Positions 5,450-8,614 of a stretch of DNA of 8,614 nt are shown piece by piece. The translations under genes were made by a program, and so were the position numbers. The DNA lies in NCBI GenBank assembly GCA_903954205.1, contig CAJBMR010000486.1, positions 1 to 8,614 of the forward strand, in the 5' to 3' direction. Origin of the DNA: an uncultured bacterium (GTDB lineage Bacteria > Actinomycetota > Actinomycetes > S36-B12). Every line of letters begins with the position of its first letter. The stretch's first letter is position 1. Below the pieces are notes generated by a model. It searched no databases. It saw only the letters and a list, made by a program, of their open reading frames with translations, and had not been told where the DNA came from.

Positions 5450-6025
5450 GTGAGCACCCCCGACACCGACTCATCGGCTGCCAAGGCGGCCGCGAGGGCT
5501 GAGGCCCGGGACCGACGCAGATCCACGGAGCGCCCCGACCCGGAGGCCCTTGCCCAAGTGGCCCTGGCGCTGCTCGAGGAGCTGCCCGGGCCGCTTCGGG
5601 TCACGTGCTACGCGTCCTACGGCACCGAGCCGGACACCGGCACGATGCGCAGGCGCCTCGCCGAGGCAGGCTTCGAGGTGCTGCTGCCGCGAGTGGACGG
5701 CGATGACCTGCACTGGGTTGTCGACGGTACCGACACGGCCGTGTCGTCCATGGGGATCACTGAACCCGCGGGCGCCGCCGTGGACCTCCTGCCCGTGCGT
5801 GCGCTGCTCGTGCCTGCACTCGCCGTCACGCAGAGCGGGGATCGGTTGGGCAAGGGTGGGGGCTACTACGACCGAGTGCTCGCAGGCCTGACCCAGGCGC
5901 GCCCGCCCGTCGTGGCCATCGCCGGTGACACCGACGTCGTGGATGTGCTTCCCACCGATGCGCACGATCAGCGGGTGCAGGTGATCGTGACACCGACCGG
6001 CGTCATTCGCTGCTTGTCTCACTAG
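5450..6025 (+). CDS. 5-formyltetrahydrofolate cyclo-ligase
   Basis: ATP-dependent cytosolic enzyme (5-FCL, MTHFS/YgfA family; M. tuberculosis Rv0992c counterpart) that recycles 5-formyl-THF to 5,10-methenyl-THF. The 191 residues are family length. Seen: a charged N-terminal helix with repeated Ala/Arg (10-24) standing for the usual K-x-x-x-R phosphate-binding start, YASYGTEPDT (54-63), LLPRV (78-82), MGITEP (101-106), the nucleotide-binding DRLGKGGGYYDR (131-142), AIAGD (156-160) and LPTDAHDQRV (167-176). The start is GTG at 5450 with AGGAG at 5436-5440, 9 nt upstream; the ATG at 5442 meets a stop after three codons. Its stop TAG shares three bases with the stop of the convergent crcB. Location next to galU is conserved in mycobacteria. 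Confidence 0.94.
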   Translation: MSTPDTDSSAAKAAARAEARDRRRSTERPDPEALAQVALALLEELPGPLRVTCYASYGTEPDTGTMRRRLAEAGFEVLLPRVDGDDLHWVVDGTDTAVSSMGITEPAGAAVDLLPVRALLVPALAVTQSGDRLGKGGGYYDRVLAGLTQARPPVVAIAGDTDVVDVLPTDAHDQRVQVIVTPTGVIRCLSH

Positions 6026-6029
6026 AGAC
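6016..6029. other. Small hairpin with two overlapping stop codons in its loop
   Basis: GTCTC-ACTA-GAGAC is a perfect 5-bp stem with a 4-nt loop. CTAG at 6022-6025 supplies TAG to both strands, ending the cyclo-ligase (plus) and crcB (minus). The stem is short and has no T-run, so terminator function is doubtful, but it is the only structured element at this convergent junction. Confidence 0.4.
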
Positions 6030-6372
6030 CGAGCGCGCGCGCGAGTGCGAGACCGGCGAGGATCGCCCCCAGGCTGCCTGCGACAGACACGACGACGTTC
6101 GTGACCGATGCTGCAGGTCGGCCTTCGCGCACGAGGACGAGCGTGTCGAGCGCAAAAGAGGAGAAGGTCGTCAGCGCACCGCAGAAGCCGACGCCGAGGA
6201 AGAGCAGCAGACCAGGACTGGCTGAGGCTAGGAGCACCCCCAGCACGAAGGAACCGGCCAGGTTGGCGATGAGGATGGACCAGGGGAATCGCCCACCCAC
6301 CAGGCGGATGAGCAGATAGCGCACCGCGGCACCGAGCGCGCCGCCGAGAGCCACGAGCAGGACATCGATCAT
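6022..6372 (-). CDS. crcB: Fluoride channel subunit CrcB/Fluc (second of a pair)
   Basis: Small four-TM membrane protein that lets fluoride leave the cell passively. The 116 residues are usual for the family. Seen: GGALGAAVRY (10-19, Arg18), the central NLAG with Asn37, GFCGALTTFSSF (62-73) with the two pore phenylalanines F70 and F73, and a final Ala/Gly/Leu-rich TM. The ATG at 6372 overlaps the TGA of the upstream crcB by 4 nt, which fixes the start and implies coupled translation; a longer open frame to 6423 would add 17 non-homologous residues. Being paired with a second, different crcB suggests the two-gene heterodimer type seen in many Gram-positive bacteria rather than a homodimer. Confidence 0.95.
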   Translation of the reverse strand: MIDVLLVALGGALGAAVRYLLIRLVGGRFPWSILIANLAGSFVLGVLLASASPGLLLFLGVGFCGALTTFSSFALDTLVLVREGRPAASVTNVVVSVAGSLGAILAGLALARALGL

Positions 6373-6800
6373 GTGACCGGCCTGCGTCGACGCAACGAAC
6401 GGCCGAGCGAAGTGCCGCCCCACAGCGCGAGCAGCCCACCAGCAAGGGTGGCGACGACGTACGCCGCGCTCGTCGCCACGGCCCCCTGGTCCGCGAGCAG
6501 CACGGCATCAGCGGCGAATGCGGAGAAGGTGGTGAAGCCGCCGAGTACGCCCACGCCGAGGAAGGGTCGCCATAGCAGGTGGCGCGCCGGATGCGCGAGC
6601 ACGTAGGCGACGAGCAGGCCCATGAGCGCGCAACCGAGGACGTTGACGGCGAGGGTGGCCCAGGGAAGTGCGATCCCCCACCGATTGGCGACGACGTCCA
6701 CGGCGTAACGAGTCGTGGCGCCGAGAGCGCCTCCCACCGCAACCGCGACGAGTGCCCGGGCGTCGTCCCGGAACTCAGCGCGGCCACGCGTGCGGGCCAT
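6369..6800 (-). CDS. crcB: Fluoride channel subunit CrcB/Fluc (first of a pair)
   Basis: Partner subunit of the fluoride channel, 143 residues. It has a charged N-terminal extension of about 16 residues, then VGGALGATTRY (22-32, Arg31), AVNVLGC with Asn53, GVLGGFTTFSAF (84-95) with F92 and F95, a last TM, and a basic tail with RRRRP. All expected channel residues are present in both copies, so neither looks degenerate. The ATG lies 3 nt after the permease stop with no obvious Shine-Dalgarno; no other ATG or GTG occurs in frame before the first TM. Transcription is presumably from the ABC promoter. Confidence 0.95.
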   Translation of the reverse strand: MARTRGRAEFRDDARALVAVAVGGALGATTRYAVDVVANRWGIALPWATLAVNVLGCALMGLLVAYVLAHPARHLLWRPFLGVGVLGGFTTFSAFAADAVLLADQGAVATSAAYVVATLAGGLLALWGGTSLGRSLRRRRPVT

Positions 6801-6803
6801 GGA

Positions 6804-7556
6804 TCAGGCGTCGCGTCGCACGAAGAGGATCCACGCGGGGATGGCGATGATCAGGAACCAGCCGCCGAAGACGGCCAGGTGACCCCAGGCTTCCGCGCCG
6901 TCGGTGGACACGGCTGCCGCTCCGCCGGAGAAGGGAAGCAGCCAGTCGATCCACGTCCAGCCCTGGACGAAGGCGATGGCGCTCACGATCGGCTCGATGA
7001 GCACGGCGAGAACGATGGGCGCGATGATCCCGACCGGTTGGTTGCGCGTGAGCGCGGTGATCGCGAGGGCGACGAGGACGAAGAGCACGACGTACAGCAC
7101 GGCGCGCACCCCGGACGCACCCCATGCCGTCTCGTCCCAGGTAGCGCCCGTGCCGGCGATGACGCCGCCGAGCGCCTGCGCGAGGACAATCGTCGCAATG
7201 GCGAGTATGGCCGCGACGATGATGACGATGGCGACCATGAGCGTCTTGGCGATGAAGACGGGCGTGCGACGCGGGAAGGTCGCGAGCGTGATGCGGATCA
7301 GCCCGTGTCGATATTCCTGGCCGAAGGCAGCAGCGCCGATGGCGCACAGCACGGCAGCGGTCAGGGGTAGGAAGCCGGCGAGGCCGCCTGCGCCCGAGCC
7401 GTCGGGCGGGCCACCAGCATCGGGGCCGAGACTGCCGACAAGCCAGGACACGAAGAGAGCGAGACCCGCGGGCACGAGCATGGCCAGGCCGATGAGGGCC
7501 CACGTGGAGCGCACGGTGCTGATGCGGACCCACTCATAGCGAAGTTCCCCGGTCAT
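6804..7556 (-). CDS. ABC-2 type transporter permease
   Basis: Integral membrane subunit of an exporter, 250 residues, about six TM segments: 19-41, 61-79, 103-128, 152-170, 175-197 and 226-246. Between TM2 and TM3 lies FGQEYRHGLIRITLATFPRR (78-97), the E-Y-R-x-G-x-I-R-x-T-L coupling helix typical of actinobacterial ABC-2 permeases that work with bacitracin/lantibiotic-type ATPases. A Gly/Pro-rich loop (44-60) follows TM1. The ATG overlaps the TGA of the ATPase by 4 nt (7553-7556) and has GGGGAGG 5 nt upstream. No substrate can be assigned: there is no sensor kinase, peptide gene or immunity gene nearby. Confidence 0.9.
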   Translation of the reverse strand: MTGELRYEWVRISTVRSTWALIGLAMLVPAGLALFVSWLVGSLGPDAGGPPDGSGAGGLAGFLPLTAAVLCAIGAAAFGQEYRHGLIRITLATFPRRTPVFIAKTLMVAIVIIVAAILAIATIVLAQALGGVIAGTGATWDETAWGASGVRAVLYVVLFVLVALAITALTRNQPVGIIAPIVLAVLIEPIVSAIAFVQGWTWIDWLLPFSGGAAAVSTDGAEAWGHLAVFGGWFLIIAIPAWILFVRRDA

Positions 7557-8455
7557 GACGCCTCCCCGAATGCGAACTGCTGTCCATCTCCGGTGAGCTG
7601 CATGAAGGTCTCCTCCAGGCTCGCCTTACGGGTTGCCAGCTCGAGCACGGCGACCCCACCGTCAAACGCGAGGCGCCCGATCTCATCGGTGGCGAGTCCG
7701 GTCACGGCGAGCGCATCTGCCTCCTCGGTGACCGTCCCACCCGATGCACGGAGCAGGCCGGCCAGGCGAGCGGAGTCGGTGGACCGCACGATGACATCGC
7801 TGCGCTGTGAGACGAGTTCGTCGATGGTGCCGTCGGCGACGAGTCGACCGCGCGCGATGACCACGACGTGATCGGCCATGAGCTGCATTTCCGACAGAAG
7901 GTGACTCGAGACGAGTACGGCGCGTCCCTCCGCGGCGTAGTGGCGCAGGAACTCACGGAGCCACTGGATGGACTGGGGGTCCAGGCCATTGGCGGGCTCG
8001 TCAAGCATGAGCGCCTGGGGCTCTGCCAGGACGGCGCCCGCCAGACCGAGTCGCTGCGCCATACCGAGTGAGAAGTTCTTCGGCCGCTCGTCGGCAACCT
8101 CCGTTAGGCCCACCATGGAGAGGACGTGGTCGATGCGCGATGCAGGGAGCTTGGCCTCCGTCGCGAGCATGCGGAGGTGGTCGCGCGCAGTACGCCCCGG
8201 CAGGAACGGACGTGCATCGAGGTGGGTGCCCACCACCCGACTGGGATGCGCGTGATCACGCAGGGGCTTGCCGTCGAAGTCGGTCTGTCCCTCTCCTCGG
8301 TCCAGGCCCAGCATGAGGCGCATGGTGGTGGATTTGCCGGCGCCGTTCGGGCCCAGGAAGCCCGTAACGACGCCGTCGGGGACGGTGAAGGACAGGTCAT
8401 CGACGGCGCGCAGGCTGCCGAAGGACTTGCCGATGTTCTCAACGACGATGGTCAC
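7553..8455 (-). CDS. ABC transporter ATP-binding protein
   Basis: Cytosolic ATPase of the exporter, 300 residues. Order of motifs: Walker A GPNGAGKST (35-43); GTHLDARPFLPGRTARDHL (76-94), the form used in place of a Q-loop glutamine in bacitracin-transporter-like ATPases; signature FSLGMAQR (128-135); Walker B ALMLDEP (148-154) with catalytic Glu153; D-loop GLDP (157-160); H-loop His185 in VLVSSHLLSE. The C-terminal 80 residues form the usual extra domain ending in SLEETFMQLT (279-288). The start is GTG at 8455 (MTIVVENIGKSFG); no Shine-Dalgarno is visible, but TAGGGT lies 7 nt upstream, the layout of a leaderless message. First gene of the ATPase-permease-crcB-crcB operon. Confidence 0.95.
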   Translation of the reverse strand: MTIVVENIGKSFGSLRAVDDLSFTVPDGVVTGFLGPNGAGKSTTMRLMLGLDRGEGQTDFDGKPLRDHAHPSRVVGTHLDARPFLPGRTARDHLRMLATEAKLPASRIDHVLSMVGLTEVADERPKNFSLGMAQRLGLAGAVLAEPQALMLDEPANGLDPQSIQWLREFLRHYAAEGRAVLVSSHLLSEMQLMADHVVVIARGRLVADGTIDELVSQRSDVIVRSTDSARLAGLLRASGGTVTEEADALAVTGLATDEIGRLAFDGGVAVLELATRKASLEETFMQLTGDGQQFAFGEAS

Positions 8456-8462
8456 GGCAGCG

Positions 8463-8468
8463 ACCCTA
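8463..8468 (-). promoter_or_regulatory. Candidate -10 box (TAGGGT) for a leaderless ABC-crcB operon transcript
   Basis: The minus strand reads TAGGGT, CGCTGCC, GTG. The hexamer is identical to the one before galU and sits at nearly the same distance from the start codon. No recognisable -35 is seen 16-18 bp upstream. The 84-bp stretch between this gene and the CIRCE element (8456-8539) shows nothing else I can name. Confidence 0.4.
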
Positions 8469-8539
8469 CCCGCGCCCCGACCTCACTCCCGGCGGTCATC
8501 CCCAGGGATTGCTCCGCGACTACCCCGCGCACTGCTGAG

Positions 8540-8566
8540 TTAGCACTCCTCTACGACGAGTGCTAA
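8540..8566 (+). promoter_or_regulatory. CIRCE operator (HrcA binding site)
   Basis: TTAGCACTC, 9 nt, GAGTGCTAA: both arms match the CIRCE consensus without a mismatch and the spacer has the standard length. CIRCE is bound by the heat-shock repressor HrcA. It lies 27 bp before the GTG of the FmdB-type gene. The element is symmetric and could in principle act on the divergent ABC operon, but its promoter would be about 70 bp away. Confidence 0.96.
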
Positions 8567-8569
8567 GAT
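8540..8569 (+). promoter_or_regulatory. Promoter embedded in CIRCE
   Basis: A -10 box TAAGAT at 8564-8569 starts inside the right CIRCE arm. TTAGCA at 8540-8545, the left arm, stands 18 bp upstream and matches TTGACA in four of six bases. HrcA binding would cover both. Transcription would start near 8576, giving a leader of about 18 nt with GAAGGAGG at 8581-8588. Confidence 0.6.
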
Positions 8570-8593
8570 CGGATGTCCCCGAAGGAGGTTCGC

Positions 8594-8614
8594 GTGCCCA
8601 CGTACCAGTACGCC
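8594..8614 (+). CDS. FmdB-family zinc-ribbon protein, start only (3' end outside window)
   Basis: Only seven codons are present: GTG-started MPTYQYA. This is the invariant opening of actinobacterial FmdB-type proteins, which continue with a Cys-x2-Cys zinc ribbon. The M. tuberculosis member Rv0991c is described as a redox-regulated chaperone (Ruc) under HrcA control. A strong GAAGGAGG ribosome site (8581-8588) lies 5 nt upstream. The match of start peptide, CIRCE operator and location near the cyclo-ligase and galU makes the call likely despite the short fragment; the chaperone role is inferred from the mycobacterial relative. Confidence 0.8.

Noticed and set aside
4546..5502. Long plus-strand open frame of 318 codons opposite galU
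   Set aside because: It is the antisense shadow of galU in GC-rich DNA; the product shows no domain and the minus-strand protein is a textbook GalU.
6032..6042. Alternating GC run as Z-DNA or a repeat tract
   Set aside because: Only 11 bases and explained by Ala/Arg codons at the end of crcB.
6579..7370. Plus-strand open frame of 263 codons, very rich in Asp/Glu/Arg/Gly
   Set aside because: It lies opposite the permease and crcB; the odd composition comes from reading hydrophobic codons backwards.
8456..8539. Fluoride riboswitch before the ABC-crcB operon
   Set aside because: The minus strand has GGGGATGACCGCC, which recalls the start of the crcB motif, but the pseudoknot partner and the conserved GGCTGATG part are missing, and it lies upstream of the likely transcription start.
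1..8614. CRISPR array, insertion sequence, toxin-antitoxin or phage defence genes
   Set aside because: No direct-repeat arrays, transposase motifs or matching gene pairs were seen; every larger open stretch is explained by housekeeping, transport or the one secreted orphan.

Overview
The window is GC-rich, densely packed DNA from an actinobacterium (Actinomycetota). The support is the protein O-mannosyltransferase of the mycobacterial type, GTG starts, a perfect CIRCE operator in front of an FmdB-type gene, tRNA-Ala without an encoded CCA end, and the gene set galU / moeA-like glp / rimJ-like acetyltransferase / small membrane protein / 5-formyl-THF cyclo-ligase. From memory this set lies together in Mycobacterium tuberculosis around Rv0991c-Rv1002c. 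I cannot name a genus; a member of Micrococcales or a relative is a guess.

Layout. (1) Positions 1-896, plus strand: C-terminal part of a protein O-mannosyltransferase. Its stop codon is 4 bp from the stop of a convergent gene for a small secreted six-cysteine protein (901-1398, minus). (2) 1538-1611, minus: tRNA-Ala(CGC). (3) 1682-5424, minus: a compact run, in transcription order galU, glp (moeA-like), moaC, a RimJ-like GNAT acetyltransferase, and a three-TM protein of the SepX/GlpR type. The first four genes touch or overlap (1-nt gap, 1-nt overlap, 4-nt overlap); the last follows after 69 bp. (4) 5450-6025, plus: 5-formyltetrahydrofolate cyclo-ligase, divergent from galU with only 25 bp between. 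(5) 6022-8455, minus: one operon of ABC ATPase, ABC-2 permease and two CrcB/Fluc fluoride-channel subunits, with 4-nt overlaps or a 3-nt gap. (6) 8540-8614, plus: a perfect CIRCE operator covering a promoter, then the first seven codons of an FmdB-family zinc-ribbon protein (MPTYQYA...).

How the genes fit together. The central run mixes UDP-glucose supply (GalU), molybdenum-cofactor chemistry (MoaC, MoeA fold) and, by analogy with corynebacteria and Streptomyces, cell division: a gephyrin-like Glp that binds FtsZ and its membrane receptor GlpR/SepX. The Glp here lacks the KPGK lysines of E. coli MoeA (it has QPGM), which fits a specialised paralogue. The two CrcB proteins look like a dual-subunit fluoride channel, here tied to an ABC-2 exporter of unknown substrate. 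The right edge is an HrcA-type heat-shock promoter for a probable redox/heat-shock chaperone of the Rv0991c (Ruc) kind.

I see no mobile element, CRISPR array, phage gene or prophage attachment site. I found no convincing undescribed system. The points most worth following are the Glp/GlpR locus with its embedded moaC, the ABC-crcB-crcB operon, and the secreted orphan protein.
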